Origin: Acherontichlamydia pituitae
GTDB taxonomy: Bacteria; Chlamydiota; Chlamydiia; Chlamydiales; Rhabdochlamydiaceae
DNA length: 64,000 bases
Reading direction: 5' to 3'
NCBI GenBank assembly: GCA_019634675.1
Contig: JAHCAX010000002.1
Location: 62,001-126,000, forward strand
The translations under genes were made by a program, and so were the position numbers. The notes under the pieces are model-generated. The model made no database searches. It had not been told where the DNA came from and was given only the letters and a program-made list of their open reading frames with translations. Below, piece after piece: positions 35,873 to 43,534 of the stretch; positions within the stretch are counted from its first letter, which is position 1; each line of letters opens with the position of its first letter.

Positions 35873-36306
35873 GAGCTGCGGAATTTTTCTAGAGCTTCTT
35901 TAGCTCCAGCCATTAAAGGCATCCGGTCCGCTTCTTGAGCCGATGCCCAGACAAAACCTTGATGCTCTGCAGACAATTGAACAACAGGCATGGCCTGCAG
36001 CCGCACGCGGAACATGTGATAAACGTAATCGACCTCTGGTTTTCGAAGATAGAGGGCGCCGATATGCTCCACTTGGGCAGAGTTTGGGATTAGAATTCCC
36101 GTTTCCTCAAAGAGTTCTCTTTGCGCAGCATTTTCAATCGACTCGCCGCTCTCCTTCTTACCGGCAGGCACTCCCCATCTGCCAGGCTCCGACTTATGGT
36201 CCGCCACCTGTAACAAAAGAATACGGCCATCGATCTCCACATAACAGGCCGCTACTTCGACCTTAGCTGAAAAACCTTCCGGCTTGATTTCAAATATCTG
36301 AATCAT
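35869..36306 (-). CDS. Nudix hydrolase
   Basis: 145 residues from the ATG that overlaps the MarR stop (ATGA); an ATG three codons upstream is less likely. The Nudix box is complete: GKKESGESIENAAQRELFEE followed by TGI, fitting G-x5-E-x7-REUxEExGU. These Mg-dependent pyrophosphohydrolases clean up or signal through NDP-X compounds. Substrate unknown. Overlap on both sides indicates translational coupling with MarR and GNAT. Confidence 0.88.
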   Translation of the reverse strand: MIQIFEIKPEGFSAKVEVAACYVEIDGRILLLQVADHKSEPGRWGVPAGKKESGESIENAAQRELFEETGILIPNSAQVEHIGALYLRKPEVDYVYHMFRVRLQAMPVVQLSAEHQGFVWASAQEADRMPLMAGAKEALEKFRSS

Positions 36307-36764
36307 TGTGCGCACATCGCTAAATTTTGTAAGACCTTCAACATTTCCGGCTTTAGCGGCGATACTTCAGAGAAGAAGGCCGCGTCCGCTTTCTCTACAG
36401 CAGGGAGCGCTTGCTTCAATTTATCTACGCCCGTCCGTGTCAGTGTGGAATGCTTGCTCCTCTCATCTGTGAGCCGCAAACGTTCGACAAGCCCCTTCGC
36501 CTCCAGGCCTTTTAAGATCTGGGAAGTCGTATTGGGATCTAATGCCGCCTGCTTGCCGATTTCTACCTGGGTGACCTTGTTCCCCGTCCGGGTCAGCCAA
36601 CCTACAGTCGCTAAAACCACAAACTGGGGATGGGTCAGGCCAAGCGGCTTCAGCACATCTTCGATTGCCCTGCGCCATAACGTACTCGCCCGCCAAAGCA
36701 AAAATCCAGGGCTCTCTTCAGCAGAACGATGAGAGCTGATTGTTTCAAAGTTCACTTTCCGCAT
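36303..36764 (-). CDS. MarR family transcriptional regulator
   Basis: 153 residues. A winged helix-turn-helix at about residues 50-115: LTHPQFVVLATVGWL, TQVEIGKQAALDPNTTSQIL (recognition helix) and LEAKGLVERLRLTDERSKH (wing with the conserved DxR). MarR proteins repress operons until a phenolic or drug ligand binds. It is the third gene of a five-gene overlapping operon and probably controls the operon's promoter, where a 7-7-7 palindrome overlaps the -10 hexamer (inference). The start overlaps EVE by 20 nt. Confidence 0.88.
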   Translation of the reverse strand: MRKVNFETISSHRSAEESPGFLLWRASTLWRRAIEDVLKPLGLTHPQFVVLATVGWLTRTGNKVTQVEIGKQAALDPNTTSQILKGLEAKGLVERLRLTDERSKHSTLTRTGVDKLKQALPAVEKADAAFFSEVSPLKPEMLKVLQNLAMCAQ

Positions 36765-37185
36765 CGGACAGTTCGACCTCCATCGATGAAGCGATCAAGA
36801 GAAAATCCTTTTTCTCAATGGCAAAGCAGCCCCGCCGAAAAGGAAATCCCCACCGGCGCTTGTCCCTGATAAAAGAGAGCGCATCGATCATTGGTTCGAT
36901 GGCAGCTTCTTTGATCTGGACAAAGGCCACATCTCGCCGCCAAGGGATAAAATCCTCGCTCATTTTGAAAAGATACGGCTCTTTCGCTCCGATCTTTCCG
37001 AGGGCCGTCCATTTCCGGCACAGCTCCTTCTCTCCAAACCGCTCTGTCGGAGAATAATAGACGATCCAATCCCCCGCTGTCATCTGTTTTAATGGACCGC
37101 CTTTTCCATGGCAGACCTGTGCAAATCCTCCTGCAACGCCCCGCTTCACATGTTCTCGGCTGGCAACGCCTACCCAATATCTCAT
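36745..37185 (-). CDS. EVE domain protein (UPF0310)
   Basis: 146 residues. Nearly all is an EVE domain: RYWVGVASREHVKRGVAGGF, CHGKGGPLKQM, GDWIVYYSPTERFGEK and FRRGCFAIEKKDFLLIA. EVE is a PUA-like fold thought to bind modified bases in DNA or RNA; no enzymatic activity is expected. Stop and start overlap neighbours by 20 and 4 nt, so it is co-translated with VOC and MarR. Confidence 0.86.
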   Translation of the reverse strand: MRYWVGVASREHVKRGVAGGFAQVCHGKGGPLKQMTAGDWIVYYSPTERFGEKELCRKWTALGKIGAKEPYLFKMSEDFIPWRRDVAFVQIKEAAIEPMIDALSFIRDKRRWGFPFRRGCFAIEKKDFLLIASSMEVELSDAESEL

Positions 37186-37553
37186 CCCTCCTCCTTCAGA
37201 CGATAAACACGGATCCGATGCCCATCTGGATCAAGCGCTACAAACGTCCTGCCAAAGTCCATGTCTGTCGGCTCCTGCGCCATCGCAACGCCTTGATCGG
37301 CCCATTTCCGGTAGAGTCCATCGACATCTTCTTCGCTAAAGGCGATCTCGGAACCGCCCCCTTTTGCCAATACAGCCGGCTCCGCCGTCTGCGAAGACCA
37401 CAGCCCTAAGCTGACCCCATCATGCAGCCCAAAAAGCGCAAATGTTGGAGATACCTCTAAAGGCTTCAACCCTAGAAGCTTTTCATAAAAAGCGCTACTA
37501 TTCAATGGGTTAGAAACAAATAAAATGACGAAACCTAATTGCGGGACTAGCAT
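37182..37553 (-). CDS. VOC (glyoxalase/bleomycin-resistance-like) protein
   Basis: 123 residues; GGAGGG lies 7 nt before the ATG. Vicinal-oxygen-chelate fold: FVSNPLNSSAFYEKLLGLKPLE, FGLHDGVSLGLWS, EIAFSEEDVDGLYRKWADQGV and FVALDPDGHRIRVYRL. The family includes fosfomycin/bleomycin resistance proteins, dioxygenases and glyoxalases; the substrate is unknown. First gene of the VOC-EVE-MarR-Nudix-GNAT operon, directly behind its promoter. Confidence 0.83.
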   Translation of the reverse strand: MLVPQLGFVILFVSNPLNSSAFYEKLLGLKPLEVSPTFALFGLHDGVSLGLWSSQTAEPAVLAKGGGSEIAFSEEDVDGLYRKWADQGVAMAQEPTDMDFGRTFVALDPDGHRIRVYRLKEEG

Positions 37554-37575
37554 TGCCCTACCCTCCTCATTTAAT

Positions 37576-37614
37576 TACGTATTCGTATTATACGTATCCA
37601 TATATTTTGATCAA
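37576..37614 (-). promoter_or_regulatory. Promoter with overlapping MarR-operator-like palindrome
   Basis: On the minus strand TTGATC (37609-37614), a 16-bp spacer and TATAAT (37587-37592) form a promoter for the VOC operon. TACGTAT and ATACGTA (37576-37582, 37590-37596) form a perfect 7-bp inverted repeat with a 7-bp gap that covers the -10. This is the usual position of a MarR repressor site. Confidence 0.6.
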
Positions 37615-37759
37615 CCAAATCTTGATTAAACCATCCCCGCCATTGCTTAAGCTTATCTGCGAACTGGGCGCTGAGGACGTAGTCCCGACCGTTCTCTAGA
37701 GCCGCTTTCTAGAGCGTATCATTTCCTATGCGTCGCATCCCTCCTCTAAACTTCCCCAG

Positions 37760-37789
37760 TTGCTCTTTTCTCGGGGAGTGGGGTATAAA
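37760..37789 (+). promoter_or_regulatory. Candidate htrA promoter
   Basis: TTGCTC, an 18-bp G-rich spacer and TATAAA lie 43 bp before the htrA start. Confidence 0.45.
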
Positions 37790-37832
37790 TAGTCTTGCCC
37801 GCATTAATTGCTTAAAATTCAGGAGTAAAAAA

Positions 37833-39287
37833 ATGCTAAAACAAATGACATCCCGTTTTTCATTGATTGCATGCACTGCTGCCATCGCCAGCCTTTCTTT
37901 GCCCCTCTTTGCCCAAACCGGCAATAATGGGACGTGCACATGCTCTCCAGAACAGACTTCAAAAGCCTTTACTGCCGTTGCAAAAAAATCGATCCCTGCC
38001 GTTGTTTTCATCAAGGTCCAAAGCTCTGGCGCCGATTTGGACGAATACGGCAATCCTTATGGACAACAGAACCCTTTTGACTACTACGGCGACGACTTTT
38101 TTAACCGGTTCTTTGGAATGCCCTACCGCGGACAGCCGCAAAAACCCACTCCCCAGCTCAGCCAAGGCTCCGGCTTTTTTGTCAGTGCGGACGGTTATGT
38201 GATGACCAATGCGCACGTGATCAAAGGCGCAGACAAGATCAGCGTCGTCCTCAATGATGGCCGAGAGCTGGACGCTACTCTGATCGGCGCTGATCCCCAT
38301 ACCGATGTCGCCGTGATCAAGGTCGAAGGGAAGGATTTTCCGTTCTTAAACCTGGGAAATTCCGATGAGATGGACATCGGCGAATGGGTCGTTGCGATCG
38401 GAAGCCCTTTCCAGCTCGAAGCTTCTCTGACAGTCGGCGTGATCAGCGCGAAAGGAAGACAGAACTTGCGGATCACCGATCTAGAAGACTTTATCCAGAC
38501 AGATGCTGCGATCAACCCGGGCAATTCTGGCGGCCCCTTGCTCAATTTGCAAAGCGAGGTGATCGGGATCAATACAGCAATCGTATCCCGCTCCGGGGGC
38601 TACATGGGAATCGGCTTTGCGATTCCTAGCAACATGGCCAAACAGATCAAAGACCAGCTCATCGATAAGGGGAGCGTCACGCGCGGCTATCTCGGAGTCT
38701 CTCTCCAGCCTATCGATAAGGACCTTGCGGATGCATTCAGCCTCTCGAAAACAGAAGGCGCCCTGATTTCAGAAGTGATCAAGGACTCCCCTGCTGAAAA
38801 AGCCGGCCTTAAGCAGGGCGATATCATTCTCGAGTATAACAAAACTCCTGTTAAGTCCTTGCAGAGCTTCAGAAACGAGATCTCTCTAATGGGGCCAGGA
38901 ACTGCTTTGAACCTCAAGATCAACCGCAAAGGGGAGATCGTCACAGTTCCGGTCACTTTAGGAACCGCTTCAGATTCCCTCGCGTCCGCTGGAGGCATTG
39001 TTCAAAAGCTAGGCATGGAAATCGATAACCTGACGCCTGAAATGGCCAAGCAGCTAGGGTACACCAAAGGAGAAGAAGGGGTGGTCATCGTTAAGATCAA
39101 GCCAGGCTCCCCTGCAGCCCTGGCTGGAATGCGCCCCGGCTTTTTGATCCAAGCGGTCAATCACAAAAAGGTGACAACGATCGAAGAGTTCAATGCGGCA
39201 ATGAATTCCTTAGATAGCAAAAACCGCGTCTTAATGCTCGTGCGACAAGGCAATATGACCCGTTTCTACTCGATCAAACTGGATTAA
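37833..39287 (+). CDS. htrA: Periplasmic serine protease/chaperone HtrA (DegP family)
   Basis: 484 residues; AGGAG lies 7 nt before the ATG, and the longer in-frame reading is rejected. Signal peptide to ALA-like PLFAQ (residues 1-27). Trypsin-like domain with H128 (MTNAHVI), D158 (PHTDVAVIK) and S232 (NPGNSGGPL). Two PDZ domains follow at about residues 285-375 (RGYLGVSLQPI) and 400-480. It degrades or refolds misfolded envelope proteins. Chlamydial HtrA is also reported to reach the host cytosol. Starts an htrA-umuD-umuC-2H run with gaps of 1-3 nt or overlaps. Confidence 0.95.
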   Translation: MLKQMTSRFSLIACTAAIASLSLPLFAQTGNNGTCTCSPEQTSKAFTAVAKKSIPAVVFIKVQSSGADLDEYGNPYGQQNPFDYYGDDFFNRFFGMPYRGQPQKPTPQLSQGSGFFVSADGYVMTNAHVIKGADKISVVLNDGRELDATLIGADPHTDVAVIKVEGKDFPFLNLGNSDEMDIGEWVVAIGSPFQLEASLTVGVISAKGRQNLRITDLEDFIQTDAAINPGNSGGPLLNLQSEVIGINTAIVSRSGGYMGIGFAIPSNMAKQIKDQLIDKGSVTRGYLGVSLQPIDKDLADAFSLSKTEGALISEVIKDSPAEKAGLKQGDIILEYNKTPVKSLQSFRNEISLMGPGTALNLKINRKGEIVTVPVTLGTASDSLASAGGIVQKLGMEIDNLTPEMAKQLGYTKGEEGVVIVKIKPGSPAALAGMRPGFLIQAVNHKKVTTIEEFNAAMNSLDSKNRVLMLVRQGNMTRFYSIKLD

Positions 39288-39288
39288 G

Positions 39289-39726
39289 ATGGCTGAAAGC
39301 AAGGTCGCCGAAATCTTTCAAGCGAGCAGGAAATCCTCTTTGCCATTGCCCATTTTCCTGGCCAATGTGCAAGCAGGGTTTCCTTCTCCAGCTGAAGACT
39401 ACCTGGACAAAACGCTCGATCTGAACGAACTGCTGATCGCCCATCCGGCAGCGACCTTTTTTGTCCGCGTCTCTGGCGATTCGATGCGCGATGCGGGGAT
39501 ATCTTCCGGAGACGTTCTTGTCGTCGACCGCTCGATTTCCGCAAACGATGGATCGATCATCATCGCCATCCTCAACGGAGAGTTCACCGTCAAGCGCCTT
39601 GTGAAAAAAGGGGAAAAGATTCTCCTTGCCCCAGAAAATCCCGCTTACCCTATGATGGAAATTAGGGAAGAGAGCGATTTTCAAGTCTGGGGCGTCGTCA
39701 CTTATGTCATCCACAAAGCAAAGTAG
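39289..39726 (+). CDS. umuD: UmuD-like self-cleaving S24 protein
   Basis: 145 residues, starting 1 nt after the htrA stop. The cleavage site A29-G30 (LANVQAGFPSPAED), Ser65 (GDSMRDAG) and Lys102 (FTVKRLV) form the LexA/UmuD Ser-Lys dyad in the usual spacing. After RecA-stimulated cleavage it would form the accessory part of DNA polymerase V. Overlaps umuC by 23 nt. Why it is coupled to htrA, and how it is induced, is unclear; no LexA-type box was seen nearby. Confidence 0.93.
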   Translation: MAESKVAEIFQASRKSSLPLPIFLANVQAGFPSPAEDYLDKTLDLNELLIAHPAATFFVRVSGDSMRDAGISSGDVLVVDRSISANDGSIIIAILNGEFTVKRLVKKGEKILLAPENPAYPMMEIREESDFQVWGVVTYVIHKAK

Positions 39727-40969
39727 CTTTTTTCTTGTCGACTGCAATCAGTTTTATGTCTCATGCGAGCAGGTCTTCAACCCCAAGCTGCAAGGAAAGC
39801 CCGTTGTCGTCCTTTCCAATAACGATGGATGCATCGTCGCGCGTTCCAAAGAAGCGAAAGCATTAAAAATTCCCATGGGAGCGCCGGCCTACCAATATGC
39901 CGACCTCTTCAAACGGGAAAAGGTGTACGTCTTTTCTTCCAACTACACATTGTACGGCGATATGTCGCAGCGGGTCATGCGGGTCCTCTCCCAATTTTCC
40001 GAAGAGATGGAAGAGTACTCGATCGACGAGGCATTCTTACAGATTGCTACCGAAGATCCGATCACCCTTGCAAAAGAGATCAAGCAGCGGGTCTTCCAAT
40101 GGACAGGAATCTCCGTCTCGATAGGGATCGGACCGACAAAGACATTGGCAAAAGTTGCCAATGACATCGCTAAGAAAAAGAATGGGATTTTCGGATTTTG
40201 CAATGAGATCAAAGCCGATCCTATCCTCGAAAAACTAGCTCCTGAAGAGATCTGGGGCATCGGCTCCCGCCTCGGACAAGCGCTGCACGCAGAAGGGATC
40301 CGCAATGCCAAAGCCTTTAAGGACCTTCCCGACCACTGGATCAAGCAACGTTTTTCCGTTGTCCTGTTGCGTACGGCATGCGAGCTGCGCGGCACCCCCT
40401 GTTTAGAGCTGCACGAAGCGCCGGTCGAAAGAAAATCGATCACCCGCTCCCGATCATTCAGTTACAAGGTGACAGCCCTTGCCGAACTAAATGAAGCGTT
40501 GTGCTCTTATGCAGACGATGCGCTACAGACTCTGCGCAAAGAGCAGCTCCTCCCCTCTTTTCTGACTGTTTTTCTAACGACCTCCCCATTTATTGAGAAA
40601 GCCTACAGCAATAGCTGCACCCTTGTTTTGCCGGAACCGACCCATTATACGCCTACCGTCTGCACGCTTGCCAAAGACGCTCTGAAAAGGATTTATCGCG
40701 ATGGACTTCCCTACAAAAAGACGGGGATCATCTTAGGAGGCCTTGTGCCTGAGCACGCCTTTCAGCCCGATCTTTTTCAATTACGCTCTTCAAATCCACA
40801 AAAACAATTGCAAGCAATGCAAGTTTTTGATGATGTTAAGGAACGTTATGGAAAAAGTGCTTTGCGCTTCGCGTCGGAAGGGACTCTCCAGAAATGGCGG
40901 ATGCAGCGGGGATCAGTCTCCGCGTGCTTTACGACGTCGTGGAATGAACTGTTAACCATTAGGATCTAG
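39704..40969 (+). CDS. umuC: Y-family DNA polymerase V catalytic subunit
   Basis: 421 residues, close to the usual UmuC length. DCNQFYVSCEQVFNP and SIDEAFL carry the metal-binding acidic residues of the Y-family palm, VVVLSNNDGCIVARS is the fingers, and IGIGPTKTLAKVANDIAKK is the helix-hairpin-helix thumb region. The little-finger domain ends in a DUF4113-like C-terminus (SEGTLQKWRMQRGSVSACFTTSWNEL). Performs translesion synthesis with UmuD'. Overlaps umuD by 23 nt. Confidence 0.94.
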   Translation: MSSTKQSSFFLVDCNQFYVSCEQVFNPKLQGKPVVVLSNNDGCIVARSKEAKALKIPMGAPAYQYADLFKREKVYVFSSNYTLYGDMSQRVMRVLSQFSEEMEEYSIDEAFLQIATEDPITLAKEIKQRVFQWTGISVSIGIGPTKTLAKVANDIAKKKNGIFGFCNEIKADPILEKLAPEEIWGIGSRLGQALHAEGIRNAKAFKDLPDHWIKQRFSVVLLRTACELRGTPCLELHEAPVERKSITRSRSFSYKVTALAELNEALCSYADDALQTLRKEQLLPSFLTVFLTTSPFIEKAYSNSCTLVLPEPTHYTPTVCTLAKDALKRIYRDGLPYKKTGIILGGLVPEHAFQPDLFQLRSSNPQKQLQAMQVFDDVKERYGKSALRFASEGTLQKWRMQRGSVSACFTTSWNELLTIRI

Positions 40970-40972
40970 CGG

Positions 40973-41551
40973 ATGAACACACTGCTGCCCAAACTAGGAT
41001 TTCTTAGCCTCTCTTTATCGCTTGCCGGATGGGCTGCGGATGGAACAACCACTGTCGATGAGCCTCAAGCTTATACATACGCGCAAAGCCAGCTTCCGCG
41101 CCATGGCGTGCTTCAAAAAACAAACGATGGGCTCCTTTATTTAAAAGTGACCGACCGGTATGTGTACGAGCTGCTCCCTCTGCTTCCGGATGTCCTTTCT
41201 CCTCCGCCCTACTTCGGTCCAGGCTTGATCGGCGCCCACATCTCGATCATCATGCCGGGAGAGATCGACTGGACAGCTCCTCCAACCCTTCCAGCGCTCG
41301 GATCGCGCTATCCATTTTCATTGGGGCATTTTGCCTGGGCTGTTCCTAAAAATATTCCAAAAGCAACAAAAGTCTACTTTTTAACGGTCGACTCGCCCGA
41401 GCTGGTAAAGGTCAGGACAGATGCAGGGCTGCCTGCTCAATATGAAGGACACGACCTGCATATCACGCTCGGCGTGCAGTACCTCGAATCGACGACTCCT
41501 CCGCTCGAGATCTCAAAAAAACAGAGCAAGGAACCTGCTGCTTCGCGATAA
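40973..41551 (+). CDS. Exported protein with 2H-phosphoesterase-like motifs
   Basis: 192 residues, starting 3 nt after the umuC stop. Signal peptide at residues 1-22 (LGFLSLSLSLAGWAA). Two His motifs spaced about 75 residues apart (GAHISIIMP and HDLHITLGV) fit the H-hydrophobic-[ST]-hydrophobic pairs of the 2H phosphoesterase superfamily (cyclic-phosphate RNA or nucleotide substrates). Overall similarity to a named family is not evident, so the call rests on those motifs. Last gene of the htrA run, followed by a very strong hairpin. Confidence 0.55.
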   Translation: MNTLLPKLGFLSLSLSLAGWAADGTTTVDEPQAYTYAQSQLPRHGVLQKTNDGLLYLKVTDRYVYELLPLLPDVLSPPPYFGPGLIGAHISIIMPGEIDWTAPPTLPALGSRYPFSLGHFAWAVPKNIPKATKVYFLTVDSPELVKVRTDAGLPAQYEGHDLHITLGVQYLESTTPPLEISKKQSKEPAASR

Positions 41552-41561
41552 GTCTTACCAG

Positions 41562-41642
41562 GGCCAATTACAAAACTTGAAGGCCTTGTCAAAATGGCTC
41601 AAGGAGCTATTTTGACAAGGCCTTCAAGTTTTGTAATTGGCC
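41562..41642. terminator. Long perfect hairpin between convergent genes
   Basis: Arms 41562-41595 and 41609-41642 are perfect complements over 34 bp. A G-U pair and GCTC/GAGC extend the stem to ~39 bp with a 3-nt loop. It could end transcription from both sides, or it could be a palindromic repeat inserted there. Confidence 0.75.
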
Positions 41643-41649
41643 ATTCAAT

Positions 41650-43260
41650 TTAGAAATCGATGCGCGCCCTTAAATTGATCCCGTAGAAGGAAAGATCTTC
41701 ATCTGGACGCACGTAGATCGGCTGCGAAGAGTCGGTGAAACGCTCCATCTGGTTTTGCCGCCACCAGTACTGGCTTTCAAACCCTAATGTCAGTCCAAAA
41801 TGGCATCGGTTGTGATAAAAGTTGCGGTCCCAGCTTAAGCCCAAAAACATCTGGATATTTGGCGAGAGCTGGTTAAAGTCGGAATCCAAGTCGATCACTT
41901 CAATGCCGCGCTGCTTTTGATCTTGGGAAAGATCAAAATGCCCTGCTACCAAAGAAGCAAAGATATCCCCATTGAAGCTCAAGCCTGCGCCAAAATACCA
42001 GTTCGAGTTGATCCCAGCCCTGAGTCCGGCTCCTTTGAAATCATTTTTGTCATGCACCGTATACTCCAGTCCGGCAGGAACTTCTCCTCCTTTATATTCG
42101 AAACGGGCGTGCTGATCGATCCAAGCGCCTCGGATTCCGATATTAGGACGCAAGATCAGCGATTTTCCGATATAATACCTCCGTCCGACCTCCACATCCA
42201 GCGTCTGAAAATCGATATTCCAGTGTCCGTGGGCCTCCGTTACATCGTTAATCGGAAGCTGCCCCTGGTACACTAAAAGAGGAAAAACAGAGCCGCTCGC
42301 ATGGCCCGAATCTTCCGGCCTGAAGTCGGTATAATTGACATACAGGTCCCACCCATCATAAGGAAGGTGCACTCCAACCCCCACACGGAAACCCGACTGC
42401 CAGTCAAAGCTGAGCTTCTTAGGAACAGCATCTGTAAACACACCGGGTGCAGCCGATGAACGCTCGACAGCATATTCAAGCCCGCCCTCGCGCGTTCTCC
42501 AATAGAGCCATTCTCCCGTAATATAAACATGGCCGTCAGGAGCAATAAATCCAGCATGAGGATATTCGATCCCCTCATCAGGCTGTTTCTCTTTGCCTTC
42601 CTGCGAGTTTTCTTTCTTCATCGGCATTTGATTGTCAGGTCCCGCTTGTGCAATCAACCGGTCGGGAGAAAGGTGCTGCGATGCGCGGCGGGAAGAGGCC
42701 AGGGCATTGCCTTCTCCAAAGGCAGTCTGCTTCTGAGAAGAAGAGGCTGTCCTATCACGGTTGTCCACCTCTTCTTCTTTGGGGATTTTGGGATGGGTCT
42801 TGCTTGACACCCATTGGTTCTTGATCCTGGTCGACTTTTTCGTCTTTGGAGCGGGAACATAATCAGGGGCGTTTTGGAGCGGACGTTTGCTGCCGGCAAA
42901 GTGGGCTTTGAGCTTTTTGCGCGGTTCAGGCTTTTTGCCGCTCTGTTCAGCCGTCTGCTGCTCAGGCCGGGCTGCCCTTTTCTTGGGGTCGAGTGTGACG
43001 CCGGCATAACCATGCTCGCGGCGCGCCACTTCAGCCAAAGGAGGCCTTTTTTCAGAAGGAGTTGCAGCAGCAGCCTTTTCCGGCTCGACATATTCTTCTG
43101 CAGGGTCCATCTCCCAATCCTCTGTCTCGAGATAAGCGATCTCGGCATCGCTATTTTCTTCCATATGCTCATCGATGGAATCGACAGGTTCAACTGCTTC
43201 TAATTTGATACCAGTTACAAGAGTCAGTAATGCAAGAGAACCTAATAGCTTCGAAGACAT
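41650..43260 (-). CDS. MOMP-like outer-membrane beta-barrel with long charged N-terminal region
   Basis: 536 residues from the ATG with GGAGG 8 nt upstream; a longer in-frame reading is rejected. Signal peptide LLGSLALLTLVTGIKLEA. Residues ~25-245 are charged, low-complexity and rich in Glu, Lys, Arg and Pro. Residues ~250-536 alternate polar and aromatic residues as in a beta-barrel (YITGEWLYWRTREGGLEYAV, GFRVGVGVHL, LEVGRRYY-like strands) and end in Phe. The barrel resembles the Legionella/chlamydial MOMP-like porin family. The disordered part may cross the periplasm or bind peptidoglycan. Divergent from the kinase gene. Confidence 0.78.
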   Translation of the reverse strand: MSSKLLGSLALLTLVTGIKLEAVEPVDSIDEHMEENSDAEIAYLETEDWEMDPAEEYVEPEKAAAATPSEKRPPLAEVARREHGYAGVTLDPKKRAARPEQQTAEQSGKKPEPRKKLKAHFAGSKRPLQNAPDYVPAPKTKKSTRIKNQWVSSKTHPKIPKEEEVDNRDRTASSSQKQTAFGEGNALASSRRASQHLSPDRLIAQAGPDNQMPMKKENSQEGKEKQPDEGIEYPHAGFIAPDGHVYITGEWLYWRTREGGLEYAVERSSAAPGVFTDAVPKKLSFDWQSGFRVGVGVHLPYDGWDLYVNYTDFRPEDSGHASGSVFPLLVYQGQLPINDVTEAHGHWNIDFQTLDVEVGRRYYIGKSLILRPNIGIRGAWIDQHARFEYKGGEVPAGLEYTVHDKNDFKGAGLRAGINSNWYFGAGLSFNGDIFASLVAGHFDLSQDQKQRGIEVIDLDSDFNQLSPNIQMFLGLSWDRNFYHNRCHFGLTLGFESQYWWRQNQMERFTDSSQPIYVRPDEDLSFYGINLRARIDF

Positions 43261-43465
43261 GCGGAACCTCCGATATGTTGTACAGATTGATTTGCAAATC
43301 GAAACAAGGACTGCCCTCAGTGTATACACCTGCCAACCATTTAATAAAATATATAATTTAACGGCGAAAGAAGCTCCTTCCGAGTGTAAATCTTACTTCC
43401 TACAAAAAACGCAACCCATTAACAATCAACCACAAAAGATTGAACAATTAATACTATATATTTTA

Positions 43466-43494
43466 TTTACTTTAAATTATTTTTTTGATATAAT
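43466..43494 (+). promoter_or_regulatory. Candidate promoter of the kinase gene
   Basis: TTTACT, 17 bp and TATAAT lie 40 bp before the kinase ATG in a very A/T-rich intergenic region (43261-43534). Confidence 0.45.
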
Positions 43495-43534
43495 TAAATA
43501 CATAATATTATTAACTTTAAAAATACAATTAATT

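Noticed and set aside
43175..43534. Longer N-terminus (120 codons) for the kinase
   Set aside because: It overlaps the 5' end and promoter of the divergent outer-membrane protein and has A/T-driven low-complexity sequence.
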